Below are positions 1-5,076 of a DNA stretch of 5,076 nucleotides, piece by piece (within the stretch, counting starts at the first letter, position 1; the number at the start of each line of letters is the position of its first letter). Below the pieces are notes generated by a model. The model was not told the origin of the DNA. It ran no database searches and was given only the letters and a program-made list of their open reading frames with translations. The stretch comes from an uncultured Roseiflexaceae bacterium. Lineage in GTDB: Bacteria > Chloroflexota > Chloroflexia > Chloroflexales > Roseiflexaceae. The stretch is from NCBI GenBank assembly GCA_903932805.1, contig CAIZHO010000465.1, forward strand, positions 1-5,076, in the 5' to 3' direction. The translations under genes were made by a program, and so were the position numbers.

Positions 1-789
1 ATGCACATTAGTGGGCTGTACATTTATCCGATAAAAGGATGCCGCGGGATTGCAGTCGACACTGCTGCGGTGCACGACATAGGGCTTGAACACGACCGCC
101 GCTATATGGTGGTCGATGAGCACAACCGATTTGTGTCTCAACGAGAGCACCCCGCGATGGCACGCATTGGAGTGACCCAAACAGCGACCGGTTGGGCACT
201 CAATCGCGTGGACCTCCCGACGCTTCGCTGGGATCCCACACCGTACGGCACAGAATCTCATGTCCAAATTTGGAAGGATACTGTTGCCGTCGTCGATCAA
301 GGTGCAGACGTCGCAGCCTGGTTTAGTACCGCCTTAGGGATACGCTGCAGATTGGTAGGTTTTGCGCCTGGGGTACGCCGTCTTGTGGACCAAACGTTTG
401 CCATTTCGGCACAAGATGCAGTGAGTTTCGCGGATGGATATGCCAGTTTGCTCGTCACTGAAGCTTCGTTGGCGGACCTCAATTTACGCACCAAAGAACC
501 AGTTCCCATGGATCGCTTTCGCCCAAACATAGTGGTGAGTGGTTCTCTTGCATGGGACGAAGATACGTGGCGCACGGTGACCGTTGGTTCGGTCGAAATG
601 GTGGCCGTCAAAAAATGCGCCCGCTGTCTGGTAACAACGACTGACCAACAGAGTGGTGAGCGTCATGTTGAGCCGTTGCACACATTAGCAGTGTTCCGGC
701 ATATCGGCCACGGCCTGATTTTCGGGCAAAATATGATTCACATCGGACGGGGAACTATACGCGTCGGCGATACGATTACGGTCTCATAA
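1..789 (+). CDS. MOSC domain-containing protein (MOSC N-terminal beta-barrel plus MOSC domain)
   Basis: This 262-residue protein belongs to the YcbX/mARC-like MOSC group, whose members bind molybdenum cofactor and act in reduction of N-hydroxylated compounds or in sulfur transfer. Visible signatures are YPIKGCRG (9-16) and a GLEHDRRYMVVD stretch (29-40) of the N-terminal domain. The MOSC part has SFADGYASLLVTEASLADLN (142-161), RFRPNIVV (172-179), KKCARCLVTTTD (204-215), FGQN (241-244) and RVGD (254-257). Cys209 matches the conserved Cys that ligates molybdenum in mARC proteins; Cys206 is nearby. The protein ends right after the MOSC domain, so the C-terminal 2Fe-2S ferredoxin domain of E. 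coli YcbX is absent and an external electron donor would be needed. The ATG is the first base of the window and fits the family's usual N-terminus, but its ribosome binding site and promoter lie outside. It is followed by a terminator and a convergent gene. The family call is secure; the substrate is unknown. Confidence 0.93.
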   Translation: MHISGLYIYPIKGCRGIAVDTAAVHDIGLEHDRRYMVVDEHNRFVSQREHPAMARIGVTQTATGWALNRVDLPTLRWDPTPYGTESHVQIWKDTVAVVDQGADVAAWFSTALGIRCRLVGFAPGVRRLVDQTFAISAQDAVSFADGYASLLVTEASLADLNLRTKEPVPMDRFRPNIVVSGSLAWDEDTWRTVTVGSVEMVAVKKCARCLVTTTDQQSGERHVEPLHTLAVFRHIGHGLIFGQNMIHIGRGTIRVGDTITVS

Positions 790-804
790 CTGTTGACAGC
801 CCGG

Positions 805-831
805 ACGCCACCTCTGCGAGGTGGCGTTTTC
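805..831 (+). terminator. Intrinsic terminator after the MOSC gene
   Basis: A perfect GC-rich hairpin has arms 806-814 (CGCCACCTC) and 818-826 (GAGGTGGCG) around a 3-base loop, extended by an A-T pair at 805/827. It is followed by TTTT and then CTATT on the plus strand. It begins 15 bases after the MOSC stop codon. Its end touches the stop codon of the convergent minus-strand gene (831-833). Read on the minus strand the hairpin lacks a T-tract (TCCGGGC follows), so it would work poorly in that direction. Confidence 0.9.
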
Positions 832-1199
832 TATTCAAAAACGAGCGGGAGCTCTATCACACTTTCTTGCCCATTTACGGCAACACGGACCAGCATCTGC
901 CATTCGCCGACCATGTTGATTTCGAGCTTTTCAAATGTGTAGCCGGCAGGTGTACTGAGTAATACCAACGGTGGCGTCATCATCCCGTGCTGGCGCATCA
1001 CTGCGGTTAACGTCACTGTCGCATCAGAGATGACCGTCCCCTGTGTATCAGATACCGTCAAAACTCCCGATCGAAAGCCGAGTGTACGCTCATCAAATGT
1101 CATCGAGACACGATATGCCGTGTTTTGGGCGTCAATGGTGACTGGAACGGCACAGGCGACACAAACGAACAATGCACAGAAGAGTACCCAACGTCGCAC
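831..1199 (-). CDS. Small exported YtkA/FixH-like protein
   Basis: This 122-residue protein has a typical signal peptide: MRRW, a hydrophobic core at about 5-20, and a likely signal peptidase I site after Ala24 (IDA then QN). The mature part is predicted to be one beta-sandwich domain of the YtkA/FixH-like type: GVLTVSD (45-51), a Met/His-containing segment with Met68, His71, Met73 and Met74, PAG (84-86), and a GEWQMLVRV strand (98-106). Such domains sit outside the cytoplasmic membrane and often neighbour copper or cytochrome oxidase genes. The start is GTG; AAGGAG (1211-1206) lies six bases upstream, inside the last codons of the preceding gene, whose TAA ends one base before the GTG. This implies translational coupling and related function. 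Two cysteines (13 and 16) in the leader do not make a convincing lipobox. A metal-binding role is an inference from the Met/His cluster and the neighbour. Confidence 0.72.
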   Translation of the reverse strand: MRRWVLFCALFVCVACAVPVTIDAQNTAYRVSMTFDERTLGFRSGVLTVSDTQGTVISDATVTLTAVMRQHGMMTPPLVLLSTPAGYTFEKLEINMVGEWQMLVRVAVNGQESVIELPLVFE

Positions 1200-1200
1200 G

Positions 1201-2523
1201 TTATGCTCCTTCTACATCTACCGTCACAGGGATTGTCAGAATTGTGCCATCTGTGCGAACCTGGAACCACAACGTGTACGACCCGGGCTGCGGAAATGCG
1301 TACACAAAGGTGACCGTGTTGCCGGGTTGGATTGCCGGTTGAAACGCCTCGTCCATCGTACCGACAGCATGGACATGACCATAGAGCTGTGTATCCGTAC
1401 TACGAACGATAAGGTGTCCACGCATCCCCAACCATGGTTGTATCCCATTGATAGGCTCACCACCGCGCAAAATACTGACGTTGAGCGACACGGGTACACC
1501 TGCGACGATGCTTTGCTGCGCCTGTACCCGTACCTCGTACCCGTCAATCGCCTGTGGTACATCGAGTGAACCCGGGCTGGGGTAGCGCGTGGCAGTCCCC
1601 GGTATCGTCAAGTCAAACGACGCGATGGTAGAGCCGGAGTTGATCCGCTCTGTCTCGATACGACACGCATACGTCCCTGCGGGGATCCAGACTCGCGAAA
1701 GGACGAAGAGGCCAGCTGCACTGCGGGCAGGGTGTACGTGGACAAGCGCATTATTGCGTTCATCGATACAGACGGTGTGCATCAACGCATTGTGATGCGG
1801 CACGACATCGTCTACAGGCAGTCCGGTCGACCCATCGTACAGCCGAATCTGAAGTTCGGTGTCGGTCAACCTAGTGTGTTGCGTAATAAACGGTAGTGGT
1901 TGCGGCGTGGGGGTGTTCCATTCGAGTCTGATGTTCGGAATTGCACTCACGAGCCCAAGCGCCAAGACGAATGTCAACGACACAATCATGAGCGTTCGAC
2001 TCACCATCCCGACCCACGCAGGCGCAGTTACCCAGAGTACCTGGACGCCCAAGACCAATGCCATCAGGCCGAACCCAACAAACAAAGGGATTGTTGTGAC
2101 TGGGACGACTGCTTCTTGGATCATTACGGGGACGAGCACCGTGCCAGGCTGGCGGCGTTCGTCATCAACGGTGACCTCTATGTCCCATGCACCGGTCGTC
2201 GTTATCGGCATATCTACAACCGTAATCGGCACAAGCCCAGCGGGTATCGTGACTCGCTGCGGTGCTTCTTGCACCCCCGACAGTGATCGTGCTGCGACAG
2301 TCACCGTACCGACGCCCACAAACGGCGCATTGGGCAGAATCTTGATTGTGAGTGTCGTCGGAGCGCCTGTCGGAATGATTGCCTCGATCCGCAGTTGGTG
2401 GATGCCAGCATCAACTTCTAACACGCGTGACCCGCCAGCAACGAGTCCATGTGCGGACGCGAAGGATGGTGTACAGTGCATCAAAACAACGAAGCATATG
2501 AGTCCAACCAGCGAACGATGCAT
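1201..2523 (-). CDS. Exported two-helix membrane protein with duplicated His-containing C-terminal modules
   Basis: This is a 440-residue protein counted from ATG 2523. It has a signal peptide (about 1-24, ending ASA before HG), so the mature chain should start with His25, as in CopC-type copper proteins. An Ig-like domain follows (about 26-137). Two membrane helices (about 138-166 and 174-195) follow, then a long extracytoplasmic C-terminal half. That half holds two related modules: one with HHNALMH and HVHP (243-265), the other with GHLIV and HVH (369-385) plus a PQPGSYTLWFQV strand (412-423). The ATG is preferred because AGGGG (2534-2530) sits six bases upstream and the signal peptide begins at once. 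An in-frame GTG at 2559 would add 12 residues but has no visible ribosome binding site. It is the first gene of the minus operon. I recall similar repeated HxHP modules in uncharacterised secreted proteins near metal-resistance genes. A metal-binding or sensing role is inferred, and no enzyme motif is seen. Confidence 0.75.
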   Translation of the reverse strand: MHRSLVGLICFVVLMHCTPSFASAHGLVAGGSRVLEVDAGIHQLRIEAIIPTGAPTTLTIKILPNAPFVGVGTVTVAARSLSGVQEAPQRVTIPAGLVPITVVDMPITTTGAWDIEVTVDDERRQPGTVLVPVMIQEAVVPVTTIPLFVGFGLMALVLGVQVLWVTAPAWVGMVSRTLMIVSLTFVLALGLVSAIPNIRLEWNTPTPQPLPFITQHTRLTDTELQIRLYDGSTGLPVDDVVPHHNALMHTVCIDERNNALVHVHPARSAAGLFVLSRVWIPAGTYACRIETERINSGSTIASFDLTIPGTATRYPSPGSLDVPQAIDGYEVRVQAQQSIVAGVPVSLNVSILRGGEPINGIQPWLGMRGHLIVRSTDTQLYGHVHAVGTMDEAFQPAIQPGNTVTFVYAFPQPGSYTLWFQVRTDGTILTIPVTVDVEGA

Positions 2524-2529
2524 ACTGAA

Positions 2530-2534
2530 CCCCT
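2530..2534 (-). promoter_or_regulatory. Ribosome binding site deciding the 2523 start
   Basis: AGGGG on the minus strand is separated by six bases from the ATG at 2523-2521. The upstream in-frame GTG (2559-2557) is preceded by CGGCATTCTA, which has no purine-rich match. This supports the shorter protein, which also begins directly with a signal peptide. Confidence 0.6.
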
Positions 2535-2588
2535 GTGATACAACCGAAATATTCTGCACTAGAATGCCGTTTACGCATCAATGAAGCC

Positions 2589-2597
2589 ATCATACCA
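2589..2597 (-). promoter_or_regulatory. Extended -10 promoter element for the exported-protein operon
   Basis: On the minus strand these bases read TGGTATGAT, identical to the plus-strand element. Transcription would begin near 2582, leaving a leader of about 60 bases before ATG 2523. A TTGTAT (2619-2614) at a 19-base spacing is a poor -35 candidate that overlaps the opposing -10. Confidence 0.4.
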
Positions 2598-2606
2598 TGA
2601 TGCATA

Positions 2607-2615
2607 TGGTATGAT
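2607..2615 (+). promoter_or_regulatory. Extended -10 promoter element for the DUF2231-acyltransferase operon
   Basis: TGGTATGAT matches an extended -10 (TGn followed by TATGAT, one mismatch from TATAAT). Transcription would begin near 2622, giving a leader of roughly 20 bases before ATG 2644. No good -35 box lies at 16-18 bases, as is common with extended -10 promoters. An alternative weak pair is TTTACG (2570-2575) with TACCAT (2593-2598) at a 17-base spacing. Confidence 0.42.
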
Positions 2616-2643
2616 ACAAACGGTTCTTGCATGAGGTAACCAC

Positions 2644-3096
2644 ATGTTCAGTTCGCTTGTGCTGCATCCGGCGACCGTACATATTCCCATAGGCGTTTTT
2701 TTTGCAGCCTGCGTCCTCGCGGCCATAGCATATTCGCGTCGGAATCAGCAACTCGAAGGAACTGCCCAGACGTTAGTGACGTTTAGCTGGTTCTGCCTCA
2801 TCCCCGCAACTATCACGGGCACGATCGATGCGGTCCAACGACTCGCTTCACCATCGACCCATCCAGATGCATTATTTTGGATCAATCTCCATGCGGGGAG
2901 CGCACTTGTATTGTGGCTTGTCATCTGGCAAGCATGGCAAATACGCCGTCGCATCATTGCGCAACCGTGTTGGGATTCTGCAAAATACCCTGCATATCTC
3001 GTGAGACTCGGGATTGGGTTTGCGTGCCTCATCCTATCGGGGTGGAGCGGTGGTCATATGGTCTATGAATTGAACGTCGGTATTCTACCCAAATAA
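2644..3096 (+). CDS. DUF2231-like integral membrane protein
   Basis: This 150-residue protein has four predicted membrane helices (about 11-30, 43-62, 80-99, 119-138). It starts with LHPATVHIPIGVFF (7-20), the HP-x-x-VH-x-PI signature of the DUF2231 family. His87 in the third helix region (NLHAGSA) and the ending GGHMVYELNVGI (136-147) also match that family, whose function is not established; the conserved histidines make a redox or metal cofactor possible. ATG 2644 has GAGGT (2633-2637) six bases upstream. The gene is the first of the plus-strand operon, 13 bases ahead of the first acyltransferase. It is separated from the divergent exported-protein genes only by the shared control region. 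Family assignment is good; the role is unknown. Confidence 0.82.
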   Translation: MFSSLVLHPATVHIPIGVFFAACVLAAIAYSRRNQQLEGTAQTLVTFSWFCLIPATITGTIDAVQRLASPSTHPDALFWINLHAGSALVLWLVIWQAWQIRRRIIAQPCWDSAKYPAYLVRLGIGFACLILSGWSGGHMVYELNVGILPK

Positions 3097-3109
3097 GGTA
3101 TGACGAATC

Positions 3110-3811
3110 ATGACAGAAGTACTGAGCCTGTTGAACTTCATTGCGATTACCTGGTCAATGGAAGTCATGCGCGTCTTCGGGCTGTTGCGCTGGAGTGTTT
3201 CGGGAAAGGAAAATCTGCCACCACGACCGCAAGGAATGGTTTTGGTTGTTAATCACATTCAATGGCACGATATCCCTTTTATCGGATGGGCACTGCCGCT
3301 CTCACATCGTCCATGGTGGCTCGCCAAAGTCGAAATTGTCAATTCGGTTTTTGGATGGTGGTTCCACATGATGCATGTTATCCCGGTTCGGCGCGGTCAA
3401 CGCGACATCCAGGCGATCGATCGCGCTGCAGAGGCAGCTCGCTCGGGCAAAGTAGTGATCATCTTCCCAGAGGGTACACGGAGCCATGACGGGCGTTTGC
3501 TGCAAGGGCGTGGTGGTACTGCGCGCATCGCACTGCGGGCTGGAGTCCCGATTGTGCCGATGGCAATTACTGGCACCCAAAAGAGTGTCTGGTTCAGCAA
3601 ACGGCATATCACCATTGGAAAGCCCTATTACCCCGAAGTTCGGGGAACCGATGGCAACCTCGACAAAATTCCTGCCCCCGAAATGGCACGCCTGACGAAC
3701 GAAATCATGCTCAAAATCGCTGCATTGCTGCCCAGCGACTACCACGGATACTACACCGAAATGATGCAAGAACAGGCTGTTCAACCCAACGACCAGTCGC
3801 AATCTGCGTAG
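3110..3811 (+). CDS. PlsC-type 1-acylglycerol-3-phosphate O-acyltransferase, copy 1
   Basis: This 233-residue member of the lysophospholipid acyltransferase (LPLAT) family would transfer a fatty acyl group, typically to lysophosphatidic acid to make phosphatidic acid at the inner face of the membrane. All four family blocks are visible: NHIQWHD (48-54) with the catalytic His49 and Asp54, IPVRRGQRD (91-99), FPEGTRS (119-125) and VPIVPMAITG (146-155). The N-terminal 10-27 stretch is hydrophobic and may lie on the membrane. Length is normal for the family. The ATG has only AAGGT (3094-3098), 11 bases away, a rather long spacing that overlaps the previous gene's stop codon. The C-terminus carries LLPSDYHGYY (207-216), shared with copy 2, then a polar Gln-rich tail. 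Copy 2 starts 10 bases after its TAG. Acyl donor and exact acceptor cannot be read from the sequence. Confidence 0.9.
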   Translation: MTEVLSLLNFIAITWSMEVMRVFGLLRWSVSGKENLPPRPQGMVLVVNHIQWHDIPFIGWALPLSHRPWWLAKVEIVNSVFGWWFHMMHVIPVRRGQRDIQAIDRAAEAARSGKVVIIFPEGTRSHDGRLLQGRGGTARIALRAGVPIVPMAITGTQKSVWFSKRHITIGKPYYPEVRGTDGNLDKIPAPEMARLTNEIMLKIAALLPSDYHGYYTEMMQEQAVQPNDQSQSA

Positions 3812-3821
3812 CGGAGGTGCC

Positions 3822-4511
3822 TTGGATACACCGATTGTGCATCGTGTGGTGACATGGTTGAGCAGGGGATTTATTATCAACACCGTGCGCCTGTTGCTCA
3901 GTGTGCGCGCATTTGACTGGCGGGTGCAGTATGCTGCCCCATTGCCGGCATCGGGTACACCACTCTTATTTGTGAGCAATCACATCGAATGGCACGATGC
4001 ACCACTAATCGGCTGGGCAATTCCTGACACGTATCATCTCTGGTGGTTTGCGAAAGCCGAACTGTTGAGACACTGGATGGGCTGGTGGTTTCGCATGTTA
4101 CCGATGATCCCCGTCCAGCGAGGGATCGGCGATGCAACTGCACTCCAAGCCGCAATAGAGCGTGTACGTGGGGGAAATCCGATGGTCATATTCCCCGAAG
4201 GGACTTGGGATGATGGCCGCCTCCTGCGTGCCAAAACAGGTGCAGTGCGTATCGCCCTCGAAAGCAATGCCCTGATTATCCCTATTGGTGTAACCGGTCG
4301 TATGCAACCGCTTTGGTTCAGGCAGCGCAGCATCACCTTTGGTACACCCTTCCGACTCGAAGAACTCCCGTCGTATCGCCATACTCATGCCAAAAGTGAG
4401 CAATCGCTGAGAGACCTTACCACCGATCTCATGTTGCGTATCGCTACATTGCTCCCGGCAGAGTATCACGGGTATTATGCGAGTCACCACACCACAGCAA
4501 CCGAACCATAG
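3822..4511 (+). CDS. PlsC-type acyltransferase, copy 2 (divergent motif III)
   Basis: This 229-residue LPLAT-family protein is paralogous to copies 1 and 3. Block I is NHIEWHD (53-59), keeping His54 and Asp59. Block II is IPVQRGIGD (96-104), where the first Arg of the VRRG seen in copies 1 and 3 is Gln. Block III is FPEGTWDDG (124-132), with Trp129 where the family has Arg. Block IV is IIPIGVTG (152-159). The catalytic His and Asp and the FPEGT core remain, so activity is likely, but phosphate-acceptor handling may differ. The start is TTG 3822 with GGAGGT (3813-3818) only three bases upstream; GTG 3837 is in frame but far from that site. The C-terminus has LLPAEYHGYY (210-219) like copy 1. 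The stop TAG overlaps the ribosome binding site of copy 3, which fits a single operon. Confidence 0.87.
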   Translation: MDTPIVHRVVTWLSRGFIINTVRLLLSVRAFDWRVQYAAPLPASGTPLLFVSNHIEWHDAPLIGWAIPDTYHLWWFAKAELLRHWMGWWFRMLPMIPVQRGIGDATALQAAIERVRGGNPMVIFPEGTWDDGRLLRAKTGAVRIALESNALIIPIGVTGRMQPLWFRQRSITFGTPFRLEELPSYRHTHAKSEQSLRDLTTDLMLRIATLLPAEYHGYYASHHTTATEP

Positions 4512-4521
4512 GAGCAGCACA

Positions 4522-5076
4522 ATGTTTGCCTATCGCCATTTCGCCTTCATCCACTGGTTGAGTGCATATCTGCGTCGTTGGGGGATCTTCAATTGGACGG
4601 TGCGCGGCGTTGAATCGTTGCCCACGGCGGGGACGCCGTTTGTATTGGTCGTCAACCATATCAAATGGAGCGATATTTGGTTGGTCGCAGCTACTATCCC
4701 ACTCACACATATTCCCCATTGGCTGGCCAAAGCCGAATTGTTCGGCCCACTCACGCGTTGGTGGTTTGAGGGTATGCAAGCAATCCCTGTCCGGCGCGGC
4801 CAAAACGATGTGTCAGCGATCGATATGGCGGTCGATACGCTCAAAGCGGGCAACATCATGATCGTGTTCCCGGAAGGGACGCGCAGTGGGAATGGAAAGC
4901 TCAAAAAAGGCCGTGGTGGGGCGATGCGCATGGCTTTGCGTGCAGGGGTCGCGATGGTACCCGTTGCTATCACAGGGGTCGAAGGGGGATTACGCGCACC
5001 GGCAAGCATTACGTACGGGCCTGCGTGGACACCGCGTGCCGTGAGTGGAGTCGACACCATTGACCCCGACGAAATG
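4522..5076 (+). CDS. PlsC-type acyltransferase, copy 3 (3' end outside window)
   Basis: The frame stays open from ATG 4522 to the last base, giving 185 residues with no stop. By comparison with copies 1 and 2, about 45-50 C-terminal residues are missing, so this is truncation by the window edge and not a broken gene. Blocks are NHIKWSD (45-51) with His46 and Asp51, IPVRRGQND (89-97), FPEGTRS (116-122), KGRGGAMRMAL (129-139) and VPVAITG (146-152). It therefore looks fully active and is closer to copy 1 than to copy 2 in blocks II and III. AGGAG (4510-4514) lies seven bases before the ATG and overlaps the stop of copy 2. Residues 1-24 contain an aromatic, partly hydrophobic N-terminus suited to membrane association. 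Its role within phospholipid acylation is presumed, and the substrate is unknown. Confidence 0.9.
   Translation, partial: MFAYRHFAFIHWLSAYLRRWGIFNWTVRGVESLPTAGTPFVLVVNHIKWSDIWLVAATIPLTHIPHWLAKAELFGPLTRWWFEGMQAIPVRRGQNDVSAIDMAVDTLKAGNIMIVFPEGTRSGNGKLKKGRGGAMRMALRAGVAMVPVAITGVEGGLRAPASITYGPAWTPRAVSGVDTIDPDEM

Larger units (their letters stand above)
2589..2615. promoter_or_regulatory. Perfect inverted repeat in the divergent control region (probable operator)
   Basis: Arms ATCATACCAT (2589-2598) and ATGGTATGAT (2606-2615) are exact reverse complements over 10 bases with a 7-base spacer (GATGCAT). The site sits between the two divergently transcribed operons, 66 bases from the minus-strand start and 28 bases from the plus-strand start. 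Size and symmetry fit a dimeric repressor or activator. The arms also contain the predicted -10 boxes of both promoters, so a bound protein would block both. No regulator gene is in the window, and I cannot assign the site to a family. Confidence 0.65.

Noticed and set aside
805..831. Hairpin as a fully bidirectional terminator for both convergent genes
   Set aside because: The T-tract exists only on the plus strand; on the minus strand the hairpin is followed by a GC-containing stretch.
1030..1569. Plus-strand open frame of 179 codons opposite the two exported-protein genes
   Set aside because: It crosses the coupled gene junction and its product is rich in Arg, Cys and Thr without domain features, typical of an antisense frame.
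2523..2559. GTG at 2559 as the start of the large exported protein
   Set aside because: It has no ribosome binding site and would put a 12-residue polar stretch before the signal peptide. ATG 2523 has AGGGG at good spacing. It remains possible.
1859..2584. Long plus-strand open frame of 241 codons opposite the large exported protein gene
   Set aside because: It is Thr/Ser/Pro-rich with no recognisable domain and no fitting ribosome binding site. The minus-strand reading has a signal peptide, membrane helices and repeated modules, so this is a shadow.
3302..3979. Minus-strand open frame of 225 codons spanning the end of acyltransferase copy 1 and the start of copy 2
   Set aside because: It lies antisense across a gene junction of two well-supported PlsC genes and shows no family motif.
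4530..5060. Minus-strand open frame of 176 codons opposite acyltransferase copy 3
   Set aside because: The plus strand carries all four PlsC blocks in a continuous frame, and the antisense product has no coherent domain pattern.
4522..5076. Acyltransferase copy 3 as a pseudogene
   Set aside because: The frame is uninterrupted to the last base with all catalytic motifs; only the window edge cuts it.

Overview
The window is ordinary, densely packed bacterial DNA, moderately GC-rich by eye. It has three blocks: a MOSC-domain gene, a divergent two-gene cassette for exported proteins, and an operon of one membrane-protein gene followed by three tandem acyltransferase genes. GTG and TTG starts, very short intergenic gaps and Shine-Dalgarno sites all fit a bacterium. 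I see no rRNA, tRNA, CRISPR array or insertion sequence. Gene content and protein style are compatible with Chloroflexota, but that is a weak impression and nothing in the window proves it.

Layout. (1) 1-789, plus strand: MOSC N-terminal plus MOSC domain protein, ending in a strong intrinsic terminator at 805-831. (2) 831-2523, minus strand, convergent with (1): a 440-residue exported two-helix membrane protein with duplicated His-containing C-terminal modules, then a small exported YtkA/FixH-like protein. The two are translationally coupled, since the second gene's ribosome binding site lies inside the last codons of the first. (3) 2524-2643: the only real regulatory region. It carries a perfect 10-bp inverted repeat whose arms are also extended -10 boxes pointing outwards. 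(4) 2644-5076, plus strand: a DUF2231-like four-helix membrane protein and three different PlsC-type acyltransferases. The gaps are 10-13 bases, so this reads as one operon. The third acyltransferase runs off the window.

How the genes may work together. The exported pair resembles periplasmic or cell-surface metal-handling proteins (His/Met motifs, and a predicted mature N-terminal His as in CopC), so copper or another metal is the best guess for the minus operon, by inference only. The plus operon most likely serves phospholipid synthesis or remodelling: PlsC enzymes acylate lysophosphatidic acid or related acceptors at the membrane. The shared divergent control region suggests that the two operons are co-regulated or mutually exclusive. 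The most interesting items are that control region, the duplicated-domain exported protein and the acyltransferase triplet. I found no clear evidence of a wholly new system.
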